A stretch of DNA of 63,075 nt, from assembly GCF_025291715.1 (NCBI RefSeq), contig NZ_JAMBIZ010000020.1, positions 1 through 63,075 on the forward strand, given 5' to 3'. This document shows positions 44,319 to 54,220 of this stretch, piece by piece. Made by a program: the position numbers and the translations under genes. Below the pieces are notes generated by a model. That model was not told the DNA's origin, did not search any database, and saw only the letters and a program-made list of their open reading frames with translations. This DNA comes from Metasolibacillus sp. (GTDB lineage Bacteria; Bacillota; Bacilli; Bacillales_A; Planococcaceae). Positions within the stretch are counted from its first letter, which is position 1. Each line of letters begins with the position of its first letter.

Positions 44319-44521
44319 CGTTTTAATAAGTATTTGTGCTTATTAAAATAGGTGAATTTACTTAACAATATCAGTTTGTACCTATTAACATATATAATCA
44401 TCTAGTAAACTTTTATCATGTTTGATTGCTACAAATTTATTATAAACAGTAACGAATAGGTGGTAGATATGATAAGATAACTGCAAGAGCGGAAACATGT
44501 TATTAAAGAGGAGAGCAATTT

Positions 44522-46684
44522 ATGAGAAAAATAGATGAGAAATTTCCTTATATTAAACATCCAACTAGGCTTTTTATCATAATTATTGCAGTATTAGTCA
44601 TAACACTATTGTTACAAGATCATTTATATGCTCTCTTCGGTGAACATAATTATATAATGGTTCATCTTATCGTTGAAATGTTTATTGTGGCAGCAACCGT
44701 TTCCATTGTTATGCAAGTGCTAACAAGTGCACATTATAAACTAACAAATAGGGCGGTGTATTTAATTGCGTTATTCGGTTCCATTACGCTTTTAGAAATT
44801 TTACATACATTATCATATGAAGGAATGCCCTTCCTTCTTTATGAAAGTGAGGCATATCGAGCAACTTGGCTCTATATGGTTATTAGAATACTGTTGCCGA
44901 TAGGTCTGATTTTTATTTTTTTAGTACCGTTAAAAATTGTTCAAAAAAGCTTTGCATTATTAGTTGGAGCTGGGGTTGCTATTGCTGTATTCGGAATTGC
45001 TTATACTGTGTATGCGCCAGTGAAAATATTGCCGCTACTTGCTAATGAACAAGGTCCAACTGCATTAAAAAATAGCTTACAAGCAACTGCTGCAGCTTTA
45101 CAATTTGTATTAATTATCATTATTTTAGGTGGTAAAAAAAGAGATACCAACTTGTATTATGTATTTGCCTCTATTTGTTTAATTTTTAGCGATATCTTAT
45201 TTATCTTTTTTGCAGATGTTCATAATATTAGTAATTTTTTAGGGCATATTTTTCATTTATTTGCTTTTTATTTATTTGTACAAGCGATTTACTATTCAGC
45301 TATTGAAAGACCTTATCGAGAAATTTCCAAGGCGAAAAAATCGCTGGAGCAATCTGAGCAAGCAATGTATAAAATGGCTTACTACGATGAGCTTACACAG
45401 CTCCCAAATGAGCGTTTCTTTATGGAGCAGCTCCATAAATTCACTAAAAATGAAGATACGAAAACGGTGTTGATTTTAGAACTAGGGCGACTGTCCATGA
45501 TTCAATCAACGTTAGGCTCTCATTATGCAGATCGTTTAAAATGTAGCGTAGCAGACCGCATACGTGAAATGTTGCCAAATAAGTATAGTATTTATTTTCT
45601 TGGGGAAGATCGCTTTGCTATTTTGATGCTAGATGATTTAGGCGATGAGACTATTTTAAATGTTGTTGATAGCTTGCAAAGCATTATGCAGAAGCCATTT
45701 CCAATTCAACATTTTTCATTGATGAGTCACTTTAATGTAGGAATCGCACAATATCCAAAGGATGCTATTGATAGTCAAACTTTATTTAAATATGCGGAGT
45801 TTGCCATGTATGAGGCAAGACAGCACCAAAAAAATGTATTATTTTATGAGCCTGTAATGTCGGAAAAGCGCTCAGCAAAGTTAGTGCTTGAAAACGATTT
45901 ACGTCAAGCAATTGCTAGAAATGAACTAATTGTAGAATATCAACCACAGCTCCATTTAGCATCAAGAGAAATTGAATCTGTTGAGGCATTAGTAAGATGG
46001 CAGCACGGTCAACTTGGTTTGATTTCACCAGCGAACTTTATTCCAATTGCTGAAGAAACGGGGCTTATTATACCGATAGGGCAGTGGGTATTGAAAGAAG
46101 CTTGTATGCAGGCGAAAAAATGGCAAGCACAAGGAATGTTTATCAAGGTGGCTGTAAATATATCATTAGGGCAATTGCTGCAAGATAATTTAACGCAATA
46201 TGTGCAGGATATTTTGGCTGAAACAGAGCTAGACGCACGTTATTTGCAGTTGGAAATAACGGAAAGTATGACGATGAATATTGAATCTATTACAACAGTT
46301 ATTCAAACATTGCAGGAATATGGTGTGACAATTGCAGTGGACGATTTTGGGACAGGCTATTCATCACTATCTTATTTAAAAGATTTTCCACTCGACTGTT
46401 TAAAAATAGATCGCAGCTTCATCTGGAATATGGACCAAAATACAGAAGGAGATGCGCTCGTTTTGATGATATTATCAATGGCGAAGCATTTAAAGTTAAA
46501 GGTCGTAGCAGAGGGGATTGAAACAGAGAAACAGCTAGTATACTTAACAAAGGCTTCTTGTGATACAATTCAAGGTTTTTTAATTAGCAAACCATTACCT
46601 GCTCAAGTATTAGAGGAAACGTTCAATGAAATTGAAAGTAAAGCACAGCGATTATTAGAAAAAATATATGAGGAAGCAAGATAG
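44522..46684 (+). CDS. MASE3-like sensor / degenerate GGDEF / EAL phosphodiesterase
   Basis: 720 residues. The N-terminal half of the protein is a seven-helix membrane sensor resembling MASE3 (EILHTLSYEGMPFL is typical). The GGDEF domain starts YYDELTQLPNERFF, but the signature is GEDRF, so cyclase activity is unlikely. The EAL domain appears complete: SVEALVRW, LEITES, VDDFGTGYSSL, KIDRSF, VVAEGIETE and QGFLISKPL. It probably hydrolyses c-di-GMP, with the GGDEF remnant perhaps sensing GTP. A close paralogue follows 350 bases downstream. Confidence 0.9.
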   Translation: MRKIDEKFPYIKHPTRLFIIIIAVLVITLLLQDHLYALFGEHNYIMVHLIVEMFIVAATVSIVMQVLTSAHYKLTNRAVYLIALFGSITLLEILHTLSYEGMPFLLYESEAYRATWLYMVIRILLPIGLIFIFLVPLKIVQKSFALLVGAGVAIAVFGIAYTVYAPVKILPLLANEQGPTALKNSLQATAAALQFVLIIIILGGKKRDTNLYYVFASICLIFSDILFIFFADVHNISNFLGHIFHLFAFYLFVQAIYYSAIERPYREISKAKKSLEQSEQAMYKMAYYDELTQLPNERFFMEQLHKFTKNEDTKTVLILELGRLSMIQSTLGSHYADRLKCSVADRIREMLPNKYSIYFLGEDRFAILMLDDLGDETILNVVDSLQSIMQKPFPIQHFSLMSHFNVGIAQYPKDAIDSQTLFKYAEFAMYEARQHQKNVLFYEPVMSEKRSAKLVLENDLRQAIARNELIVEYQPQLHLASREIESVEALVRWQHGQLGLISPANFIPIAEETGLIIPIGQWVLKEACMQAKKWQAQGMFIKVAVNISLGQLLQDNLTQYVQDILAETELDARYLQLEITESMTMNIESITTVIQTLQEYGVTIAVDDFGTGYSSLSYLKDFPLDCLKIDRSFIWNMDQNTEGDALVLMILSMAKHLKLKVVAEGIETEKQLVYLTKASCDTIQGFLISKPLPAQVLEETFNEIESKAQRLLEKIYEEAR

Positions 46685-46703
46685 GCATTTAATAATTTAA
46701 AGA

Positions 46704-46749
46704 GGTTGTTTGAGAATGCATCGTTTTCAGACAACCGTTTGCTATTTTA
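46704..46749 (+). terminator. Terminator-like hairpin of a repeat family
   Basis: GGTTGTTTGAGAA with TTTTCAGACAACC (46704-46716, 46724-46736), then GTTTGCT and a T run. Bases 46724-46749 are nearly the same as 20474-20499, including sequence beyond the stem. Confidence 0.7.
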
Positions 46750-47036
46750 TCCTGATTCAGTAGAAAGCATCCACCGCTGCAGGTGCAAGCTATAATTTTG
46801 GTTAATTTCTAAAATCTTAAATCAATTACGCCAAGACATAATTAATTTAAGGAAATAGTTGTAGAATTTGAATTTTTTAATCTATTAAAAATAAATTTCC
46901 TTTTTTGTTTTTATTATTTCATACCTCTGTTATAATTGACGATTATTTTTTATGAAAAGGAAACAAAGTAATCAATTTATGTTAAAATAACCTGTAGATA
47001 GCCATTTAAAGGAAATGACTGCAAAGGGATGAGACA

Positions 47037-49190
47037 ATGGGAACTAATGAAAGATTTATATATATTGAACACCCCATCCGTTTATTAATCATAATCATTT
47101 TGACCGTCATTATTTCTTTAGTCATGAATGATTATTTATATAGTATTTTTGGGATGAATAATTATGTAATTATCCACCTTATTTTAGAGTTGTTCATTAT
47201 TGCAATGGCGGTCTCCATTGTTATCCAAGTATTTATCTCTATGCGTTATAGCATAAGCAATCGTCTCACTTTTTTAGCAATGATTTTTTCGGCTGTGACA
47301 GTAGTAGAAATTTTACATACAATCTCTTATCCAGGGATGCCGTTTTTCTTTTATGAAAGTGATATGTCTCGAGCAACTTGGTTTTATTTATTTATGAGAA
47401 TCATTGTGGCAGTGGGTTTAAGTTCATTTTTAATGGTCCCATTCAAATATGTAGGCGTTCGATATGTCGTCGTTTTCGCTGCGGTTGTAACAAGTATCTT
47501 AAGCATTTTTACATTCCTTGTTTATTCAGGACAATTGCCACCGTTAATGGATGCGCAAGGAGCTACTCCTTTAAAGCATCTTTTACATGGAATCGTTATA
47601 TGTCTACAAATTATGTTTCTTGTTGTGACAGTGAAAAAAGGAACGAAACGAAAAAATTTATATTATATTTTTGCCTCTATTTGTTTTATTGTGAGCGATG
47701 TTTTATTTATTGCCTTTCCAGATGCGTTGAACATTAATAATTTCGTCGGTCATTTTTTTCAGCTTGTCGCTTATTTTTTAATTGTGCAAACGATTTATTA
47801 TTCAGGAATGGAGAAGCCATATCGGGAAATTTTAGAGGCGAAGGATTCCTTGGAGCAATCTGAGCGAGTTGCACATAAGCTAGCCTATTATGATGAACTG
47901 ACAGGGCTTCCAAATGAGCGTTATTTTAAAGAGCAATTAAATCATTCTTTAACGGTTGATCAGCGTGTGAAGACGGTGGTTGTCTTAGAAATAGATCGAC
48001 TATTAATGATTCGTTCAACGTTAGGTTCAAGCTATGCTGATATTTTTAAACAAAGCGTCGCACAAAAAATTGCGCAAATACTACCATCGCAATATTCGGT
48101 TTATTTATTGAGAGAAGAGCTTTTTGCTATATTTATAGAAGACTTAGATGATTGGCATGTATGCCGACTTGTTCAAGATTTGCAAAATATAATGAAAGAG
48201 CCATTTCAAATTCAACATTTTTCATTAAACAGTCATTTTAACGTTGGCATTGCACAATATCCAAAAGATGCAGAAGAGGCAGACGGACTATTAAAATATG
48301 CACAATTTGCTATGTATGAGGCACGGGAGGATAGCGGTAGTGTACTATTTTATGAAGAGAAAATGTCAGAGTCGCGTGCCAATCGCATTTTATTAGAGCA
48401 TGATTTGCGTCAAGCGATTGAAAGAAATGAACTATATATTGAGTATCAACCACAATTGAATTTGCAAACAGGTAAAATTTATTCTGTAGAAGCCTTAGTA
48501 AGGTGGCAGCATGGTAAACGAGGCTTTATCTCTCCTGGAGAGTTCATTCCACTTGCAGAGGAATCAGGGTTAATTATTCCAATTGGACAGTGGGTATTAG
48601 AGCAAGCATGTAAGCAAGCAAAAGCATGGCAAGCGCAAAATCGCTATTTAAAAGTTGCTGTTAATTTATCATTGGGACAACTATTACAAGATAACTTTGT
48701 TGAGCATGTTCAAGATATTTTAGACGAAACCGATCTTGATGCGAGCTATTTGCAGTTAGAAATTACCGAAAGCATGACGATTAATACGGATTCTGTTATG
48801 GCTGTTATTCAAAGCTTACAGGAGCAAGGAATTACAATAGCTGTCGACGATTTTGGAACAGGCTATTCCTCGCTATCCTATTTAAAGGATTTTCCTGTCA
48901 ATTGCTTGAAAATCGATCGAAGCTTCGTATGGAATATTGATAACAGTACAGAAGAGGATGCGATTGTGCTATTGATTTTATCGATGGCAAAGCATTTGAA
49001 GCTGAGCGTTGTTGCAGAAGGTATTGAAACAGAGCAGCAGCTGGCTTATTTAGAGCAGGCACAATGTGATTCCATTCAAGGTTTTTTAATTAGCAAGCCT
49101 TTACGAGGAACTGTGTTAGAGGAGCAATTTGAAGAAATTGAAAATAGGGCACAACAATTACTAGTAAAAATTAAGCCCCAGCCTATATAA
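47037..49190 (+). CDS. Second MASE3-like / degenerate GGDEF / EAL protein
   Basis: 717 residues, collinear with the preceding EAL protein and clearly a tandem duplicate. The membrane sensor has EILHTISYPGMPFFFYESD. The GGDEF signature has decayed to REELF, even further than in its paralogue. EAL residues are kept: SVEALVRW, LEITES, VDDFGTGYSSL, KIDRSF, VVAEGIETE and QGFLISKPL. Predicted c-di-GMP phosphodiesterase. Start ATG 47037, AAAGGGATGAG upstream. Confidence 0.9.
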   Translation: MGTNERFIYIEHPIRLLIIIILTVIISLVMNDYLYSIFGMNNYVIIHLILELFIIAMAVSIVIQVFISMRYSISNRLTFLAMIFSAVTVVEILHTISYPGMPFFFYESDMSRATWFYLFMRIIVAVGLSSFLMVPFKYVGVRYVVVFAAVVTSILSIFTFLVYSGQLPPLMDAQGATPLKHLLHGIVICLQIMFLVVTVKKGTKRKNLYYIFASICFIVSDVLFIAFPDALNINNFVGHFFQLVAYFLIVQTIYYSGMEKPYREILEAKDSLEQSERVAHKLAYYDELTGLPNERYFKEQLNHSLTVDQRVKTVVVLEIDRLLMIRSTLGSSYADIFKQSVAQKIAQILPSQYSVYLLREELFAIFIEDLDDWHVCRLVQDLQNIMKEPFQIQHFSLNSHFNVGIAQYPKDAEEADGLLKYAQFAMYEAREDSGSVLFYEEKMSESRANRILLEHDLRQAIERNELYIEYQPQLNLQTGKIYSVEALVRWQHGKRGFISPGEFIPLAEESGLIIPIGQWVLEQACKQAKAWQAQNRYLKVAVNLSLGQLLQDNFVEHVQDILDETDLDASYLQLEITESMTINTDSVMAVIQSLQEQGITIAVDDFGTGYSSLSYLKDFPVNCLKIDRSFVWNIDNSTEEDAIVLLILSMAKHLKLSVVAEGIETEQQLAYLEQAQCDSIQGFLISKPLRGTVLEEQFEEIENRAQQLLVKIKPQPI

Positions 49191-49231
49191 TGGTAGAGGT
49201 AATAACGATATAGAAGGAAAGTAGTGAAAAA

Positions 49232-49663
49232 ATGGCAACAGCATCACATTCAGTAACAATTCCTGTACCTGTTGAAACGGTATGGAAGTATGTAAGTAAA
49301 ATTGAGCATTGGGCAACATTGGTTCCTGCATATAAGGAACATGAGCAAATTGATGAACAAAAATCACTTTGGACATTTGAAGGTAATTTTAAAGGCTTGA
49401 AAAAGACAGTGAAAATGGAATTAAGCATTATTGAATTTAATGAGCCATCAAACATTAAATTCGAGCTAAAGGGCTTAACGGATAACTTTACAGGAAGCGG
49501 TAAATTTACGGCTGAAGAAGATGCTGGAAAAACAACGATGACAGGTATTCTCGAAGTAAACGCTGGCGGCTTGTCAGGTGCGGTTTTAACACCGGTTATT
49601 AAAATGGTGCTACCAAAAGTAACATCACGTTTGACAGAGAAAATCGCACGACAAATTAAATAA
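49232..49663 (+). CDS. SRPBCC/CoxG-like lipid- or ligand-binding protein
   Basis: 143 residues in the START-like helix-grip fold. The opening HSVTIPVPVETVWKYVSKIE is typical, and a final amphipathic helix (LTPVIKMVLPKVTSRLTEK) closes the cavity. Homologues include CoxG-type proteins and polyketide-cyclase-like proteins; the ligand is unknown. RBS AAGGAAAG. It lies 41 bases after the second EAL gene and may be co-transcribed. Confidence 0.78.
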   Translation: MATASHSVTIPVPVETVWKYVSKIEHWATLVPAYKEHEQIDEQKSLWTFEGNFKGLKKTVKMELSIIEFNEPSNIKFELKGLTDNFTGSGKFTAEEDAGKTTMTGILEVNAGGLSGAVLTPVIKMVLPKVTSRLTEKIARQIK

Positions 49664-49672
49664 TGTATGAGG

Positions 49673-49705
49673 GACTGTCTAAAAAATGGGCAGTCTTCTT
49701 TTTTT
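49673..49705 (+). terminator. Terminator after the SRPBCC gene
   Basis: GACTG/CAGTC stem (49673-49677 with 49691-49695) followed by a long T run. Confidence 0.75.
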
Positions 49706-49773
49706 ACGAAAAATATGAAACTTTTTTATAAGAGTGGCAGTCTAACTACAAATTGCTTTTAGGAGGTGAGTGT

Positions 49774-49911
49774 GTGAAAGGGCATGACGAGCAATTGCGG
49801 CAAGCAATGGAGGCATACGGAGATTATTTAGCAATACCTGTTAGCATGCAAGAAAGTGATGGACATTTTACCTTTCACTACTACGACCAACAAGGGAATT
49901 TGTTAGAGTAG
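49774..49911 (+). CDS. Small hypothetical protein, 45 residues
   Basis: GTG start five bases after a near-perfect AGGAGGTGAG (49761-49770). The product begins MKGHDEQLRQAMEAYGDYLA and ends QQGNLLE; it is acidic, soluble and contains an aromatic/His patch (HFTFHYYDQQ). No family recognised. The strong RBS and intact frame argue that it is translated. Confidence 0.6.
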   Translation: MKGHDEQLRQAMEAYGDYLAIPVSMQESDGHFTFHYYDQQGNLLE

Positions 49912-49978
49912 TTCAAAGGTAGTGATTCGCACATTAAACATTAAAATTCGCCCGTAAGATAGCAAAAAACTGCGGGAT

Positions 49979-51244
49979 TCAATGCCCCGCAGTTTTGCCG
50001 CCTGCGCTCATCCCCGCAATGCGTCCTGTGACAAGTGCTGACGTAATGTTATAGCCACCTGTGTAGCCATGGATATCTAAAATTTCGCCGCAGAAATAAA
50101 GTCCGTGCTTTTTCTTTGATGCCATCGTTTTTGGCTCAATTTCTTTCACTGAAACGCCGCCACCTGTGACGAATGCTTTTTCGAGTGGCTGTGTGCCATG
50201 TACATTCATTGTGAAGGCAATGAGCTCATGAGCAAGTGCACGAATTTTTTCTTGTGAAAGGTCTGCACCTGTTAGAGCGCTGTCAATGCCTGCTCGCTCT
50301 AATAAAAATAGTAGCCAACGTTCTGGCACAAGCGATTTCCATAAATTTTTGACTGCTTTTTTTGGCTCTGCTTTTATCGTTTGCATGAGCATTTGGAAGC
50401 AGCCTTCCTCGTTATAGGCAGGCAGCGATTGAATGCGAACCTGTACTGGTGCCCCGCCATTTTTTTTGCGTTCTTTGACGATAAATTGGCTACAGCGTAA
50501 AATCGCTGGGCCGCTTAAGCCGAAATGGGTGAAGAGCATATCCATCTGATGTGTCACAAGCGGCTTACCTTTTGCATTTAATACAGACACAGCAACGTTG
50601 CGTAATGCGAGTCCCTGTAGCTCACGTGAGGCGATGAATGGCTCCTTCGATAAAACAGGCACCTCTGTTGGATATAGCTCTGTGACAGTATGACCCGCAC
50701 GCTCTGCCCATGGGTAGCCATCTCCCGTGGAACCCGTTTGTGGAACAGCTTTGCCACCAACCGCAACGATAACGGCATTTGCGCGAATTTCAGTACCATC
50801 TTGCAAGCGTACACCAAAAACGCGTTCCTCATCGATTAGCAATTTTTGTACTGCGGTATGAAGACGGACTTCAACAGCTAATTTTTTGAGCTGTTTTTCA
50901 AGTGCGTCAACAACGTCCTGTGCACGGTCAGATACGGGAAACATGCGCCCGTGATCTTCTTCCTTTAATGCTACACCTAAGCCTTCGAAAAAGGCGATAA
51001 TGTCCTCGTTGTTGTAAACGGTAAAGGGGCTATATAAAAAGCGACCATTGCCAGGGATATGACGAATAATTTCCTCTGCGGGTAGGCGATTTGTCACATT
51101 GCAACGACCACCACCAGAAATGGCTAGCTTTTTACCGAGCTTGCCGCCTTTTTCGATTAATAATACTGTTTTTTTTTGCTCTGCCGCTGCAATGGCGGCC
51201 ATTAAGCCAGACGGACCACCGCCGATGACGATAATATCATACAT
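49979..51244 (-). CDS. ytfP: BaiN/HI0933-family flavoprotein
   Basis: NAD(P)/FAD-dependent oxidoreductase of 421 residues. The dinucleotide-binding motif is [20 protein letters not shown], followed by [16 protein letters not shown] (family signature) and, at the C-terminus, [18 protein letters not shown] and [20 protein letters not shown]. The cellular reaction of YtfP is not established; relatives reduce bile-acid enones. ATG 51244 begins the Rossmann strand; the frame is open to 51295 but lacks an RBS there, and the RBS of 51244 is only moderate. Confidence 0.87.
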   Translation of the reverse strand: MYDIIVIGGGPSGLMAAIAAAEQKKTVLLIEKGGKLGKKLAISGGGRCNVTNRLPAEEIIRHIPGNGRFLYSPFTVYNNEDIIAFFEGLGVALKEEDHGRMFPVSDRAQDVVDALEKQLKKLAVEVRLHTAVQKLLIDEERVFGVRLQDGTEIRANAVIVAVGGKAVPQTGSTGDGYPWAERAGHTVTELYPTEVPVLSKEPFIASRELQGLALRNVAVSVLNAKGKPLVTHQMDMLFTHFGLSGPAILRCSQFIVKERKKNGGAPVQVRIQSLPAYNEEGCFQMLMQTIKAEPKKAVKNLWKSLVPERWLLFLLERAGIDSALTGADLSQEKIRALAHELIAFTMNVHGTQPLEKAFVTGGGVSVKEIEPKTMASKKKHGLYFCGEILDIHGYTGGYNITSALVTGRIAGMSAGGKTAGH

Positions 51245-51376
51245 AGTTATATGCTCACTTTCTAGTACAATTGATTTTTCTTTACCATTATACACAATTT
51301 GTTTGAGTTAATGGTCACATAGATGTAAACTTACAGGTAGGCTAATTTTAGATTGAGAAAAGATAGGAAGAATAAC

Positions 51377-52990
51377 ATGTCATCATTAATGAAGGGAACT
51401 GCGATTTTAACAATCGGGTTATTTTTATCAAAGCTTTTAGGTCTTGTGTACTTATTCCCATTTTATGCGATTGTTGGTGAAGAGAATATGGCTCTTTATC
51501 AGTATGCATACATACCTTATACGATTATGCTGTCGATTGCCATTTCTGGGCTGCCACTTGCGGTTTCAAAGTTTGTTGCCAAATATAATGCACTCGGCGA
51601 TTATAAGACGGGCGTACGTTTAATGAAATCAGGCACAATTGTCATGCTATTGACAGGCTTGGCATCATTTATTTTATTAAATTTACTGGCAACACCGCTT
51701 GCCAATATGGTCATTAAAGATGATGAGCAACTGTACAGTGTGGAGCAAATCGCTTCAGTCATCCGTTGGGTGAGCTATGCGTTACTTGTTGTCCCTTTGA
51801 TGAGCTTAATTCGCGGCTATTTCCAAGGCTACGGTCATTATATGCCAACGTCTGTTTCGCAGTTGATTGAGCAAATTGCGCGTATCGTTGTGTTGCTCGG
51901 CGGCTCGTTCGTTGTCGTTGTGCTGTTTGGTGGCTTGCCAGAAACAGCAATTAAATTTGCCGTATTTGCCGCATTTATTGGAGCGCTCGGTGGTTTATTT
52001 GTGTTATATCATTATTGGAAAAAGCTTAAACCTGAATTTCGGGTGCTACAAGCTAATTCCATTGCGAGCCAACAAGTATCCTATAGCGAAATTTATAAGG
52101 AAATTTTCACCTATTCGATTCCTATTATTTTCGTGGGCATTGCCAATCCACTATTCCAACTAGTGGATATGCTAACGTTTAATGGTGCAATGATTGCAAA
52201 AGGTGTCGATGCGAAGCTAACAGATATTTACTTTTTAATGCTCAATTTATTGACGCATAAAATCGTTATTATTCCTGTTATGCTAGCAACTGGTTTATCA
52301 ATGGCTTTAATTCCAACGATTACGAAATATTTTACACTTGGTCAGCTACATACATTGCGCAGTACGATGGATAAGATGTATCAAGTGTTATTGTTTGTGA
52401 CGATTCCAGCTGTTGTCGGCATTATGATTTTAGCGCCATCGTTGTACCATGTTTTATATGAACAAAGTGAAAATGGTGCGATGGTCTTAATGCATTACGC
52501 ACCAGCAGCAATTTTATTTGCCATCTTTTCTGTGACAGCTTCCTTGCTGCAAGGTATCAACTATCAAAAATGGATTATTTTTAGCTTGCTGACAGGGATT
52601 TTAGTAAAGCTTGTTTTGAATATTCCGCTCATTAAATGGTTGGAAGTAGATGGAGCAATTTTAGCGACGATGATTGGCTATGCGGTGACTTGTGTGATTA
52701 ATATTACTGTTATTCATCGTACGTTGCAATATAATGCTAAAGTGGCGATGCGTCGCATATTATTAATTTGCATTTTAACGATTGTAATGACGCTTGTCGT
52801 ATCAATTATTTATGCCGTTTTACAATGGATTGCGCCAGCTGATAGCAAAATGTTAGCACTTGTTTATTTATTAATTTGTGCAGCAGCAGGTGCAGGCGTA
52901 TATGGCTATTTATCGCTACGCCTTGGATTAGCGCAAAAGCTATTAGGTGCTAGAGTTAAAAAAATCGCCGATAAATTAGGCATGAATTAA
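51377..52990 (+). CDS. ytgP: MOP-superfamily lipid flippase (YtgP/MurJ-like)
   Basis: Polytopic protein of 537 residues with about fourteen helices, oligosaccharidyl-lipid flippase type. SKLLGLVYLFPFYAIVGEEN in the first helices and LIRGYFQGYGHYMPTSVSQ are typical of the YtgP/SpoVB group; B. subtilis YtgP (MurJ) flips lipid II. ATG 51377 follows AGGAAG; codons upstream to 51353 have no RBS. A 12-base gap leads to rsuA, so the two form an operon. Confidence 0.9.
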   Translation: MSSLMKGTAILTIGLFLSKLLGLVYLFPFYAIVGEENMALYQYAYIPYTIMLSIAISGLPLAVSKFVAKYNALGDYKTGVRLMKSGTIVMLLTGLASFILLNLLATPLANMVIKDDEQLYSVEQIASVIRWVSYALLVVPLMSLIRGYFQGYGHYMPTSVSQLIEQIARIVVLLGGSFVVVVLFGGLPETAIKFAVFAAFIGALGGLFVLYHYWKKLKPEFRVLQANSIASQQVSYSEIYKEIFTYSIPIIFVGIANPLFQLVDMLTFNGAMIAKGVDAKLTDIYFLMLNLLTHKIVIIPVMLATGLSMALIPTITKYFTLGQLHTLRSTMDKMYQVLLFVTIPAVVGIMILAPSLYHVLYEQSENGAMVLMHYAPAAILFAIFSVTASLLQGINYQKWIIFSLLTGILVKLVLNIPLIKWLEVDGAILATMIGYAVTCVINITVIHRTLQYNAKVAMRRILLICILTIVMTLVVSIIYAVLQWIAPADSKMLALVYLLICAAAGAGVYGYLSLRLGLAQKLLGARVKKIADKLGMN

Positions 52991-53002
52991 GGCGGAGGAA
53001 TT

Positions 53003-53716
53003 ATGCGTTTAGATAAATTATTAGCAAATATGGGCTATGGCTCCCGTAAAGAAGTAAAGCAATTATTGAAGCAAAAAGCTGTGACGATTGATGGTGCTGT
53101 GGCGAAGGATGCTGCAATGCAGGTTAATCCAGATGAGCAGCATGTGACAGTTTTCGGTGAGCGCGTGCATTATGTAGAATTTATTTACTTAATGATGAAT
53201 AAACCACAGGGGGTCATTTCCGCTACGGAGGATAATTATGATAAAACAGTTATTGACTTATTAGACCCGCTTGCTCAGCATTTTAAGCCTTTTCCAGTAG
53301 GACGTTTAGATAAAGATACGGAAGGTTTACTGTTAATTACCAATGACGGGCAGCTTGCACATAATTTATTGTCACCGAAAAAGCATGTACCAAAAACATA
53401 TTATGCAAAAGTAGACGGACAAGTAACAGAGGAAGATATCAAGGCATTTGCTGCAGGTGTTACATTGGATGATGGTTATGAAACAAAGCCAGGACATTTG
53501 GTCATTTTGAAATCTGATGCACTATCAGAAATTGAATTGACAATCCAGGAAGGTAAATTCCATCAAGTGAAGCGTATGTTTGAAGCTGTTGGGAAAAAGG
53601 TAACATATTTAAAACGCTTATCAATGGGCTCACTTTTATTAGATGAAAATTTAGCGTTAGGACAATATCGTGAAGTGACAGCAGAGGAATTAGAACTATT
53701 AATGAATAATAAATAA
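53003..53716 (+). CDS. rsuA: Pseudouridine synthase, RsuA/RluB family
   Basis: 237 residues. An N-terminal S4 RNA-binding domain (MRLDKLLANMGYGSRKEVKQ) is followed by the catalytic domain with the Asp of GRLDKDTEGLLLITNDG and the block KTYYAKVDG. It should isomerise a uridine in 16S rRNA (U516-type) by analogy. RBS GGCGGAGG. It ends before a clear terminator. Confidence 0.9.
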   Translation: MRLDKLLANMGYGSRKEVKQLLKQKAVTIDGAVAKDAAMQVNPDEQHVTVFGERVHYVEFIYLMMNKPQGVISATEDNYDKTVIDLLDPLAQHFKPFPVGRLDKDTEGLLLITNDGQLAHNLLSPKKHVPKTYYAKVDGQVTEEDIKAFAAGVTLDDGYETKPGHLVILKSDALSEIELTIQEGKFHQVKRMFEAVGKKVTYLKRLSMGSLLLDENLALGQYREVTAEELELLMNNK

Positions 53717-53747
53717 ATATTTTTTAACGAAAAATAGAATGAATACG

Positions 53748-53789
53748 AGTAACAATGGGAAAAAATTATTCCTTATTGTTACTTTTTTT
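53748..53789 (+). terminator. Terminator of rsuA
   Basis: AGTAACAAT/ATTGTTACT (53748-53756 with 53775-53783) with an inner GGA/TCC and seven Ts. Confidence 0.87.
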
Positions 53790-54220
53790 ATCTTCTTAGA
53801 TATATAGAACTAATATAATTTGATATTTATTCTAAAATAGTTAAGACTACTAGAAATATACATACTTTATAACTACATTATTAACTCATTTTTCCTTTTG
53901 ATAATATTTTACTCATGTTTTATAATAATTCAAAAAATATAAATTATTTTATAACCAATTTGTTAAGTTGCTGTAAAATATTTCATTTAATTTTAATGAA
54001 TAGTTTATTTTTTACTGTAATCTTATTTTGATAAGGGAAGTAAGGTGCTTGATATAAGCGGAAAAATTTATACATAGAATACAACTTCAATTTAGTAGGA
54101 GTTGTTCTCAAGTTTTAAAGTGGGTCGTTGCGCTCTTACAATTATTCATCGCATGTCCGTTAAATGCGAAATAAATAATTCATTTTGGTAATTCAATTTC
54201 AATGAGGGAACGTGTTTAAC
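53790..54220 (+). other. AT-rich leader region of the GGDEF gene
   Basis: About 430 bases without a gene. Two hairpins can be drawn: ACAACT/AGTTGT (about 54080-54105) and TCGCAT/ATGCGA with longer imperfect arms (about 54140-54180). No c-di-GMP riboswitch consensus is recognisable. Confidence 0.45.

Noticed and set aside
53790-54220. Possible c-di-GMP riboswitch ahead of the GGDEF gene
   Set aside because: None of the conserved GEMM blocks is present; only ordinary short inverted repeats.
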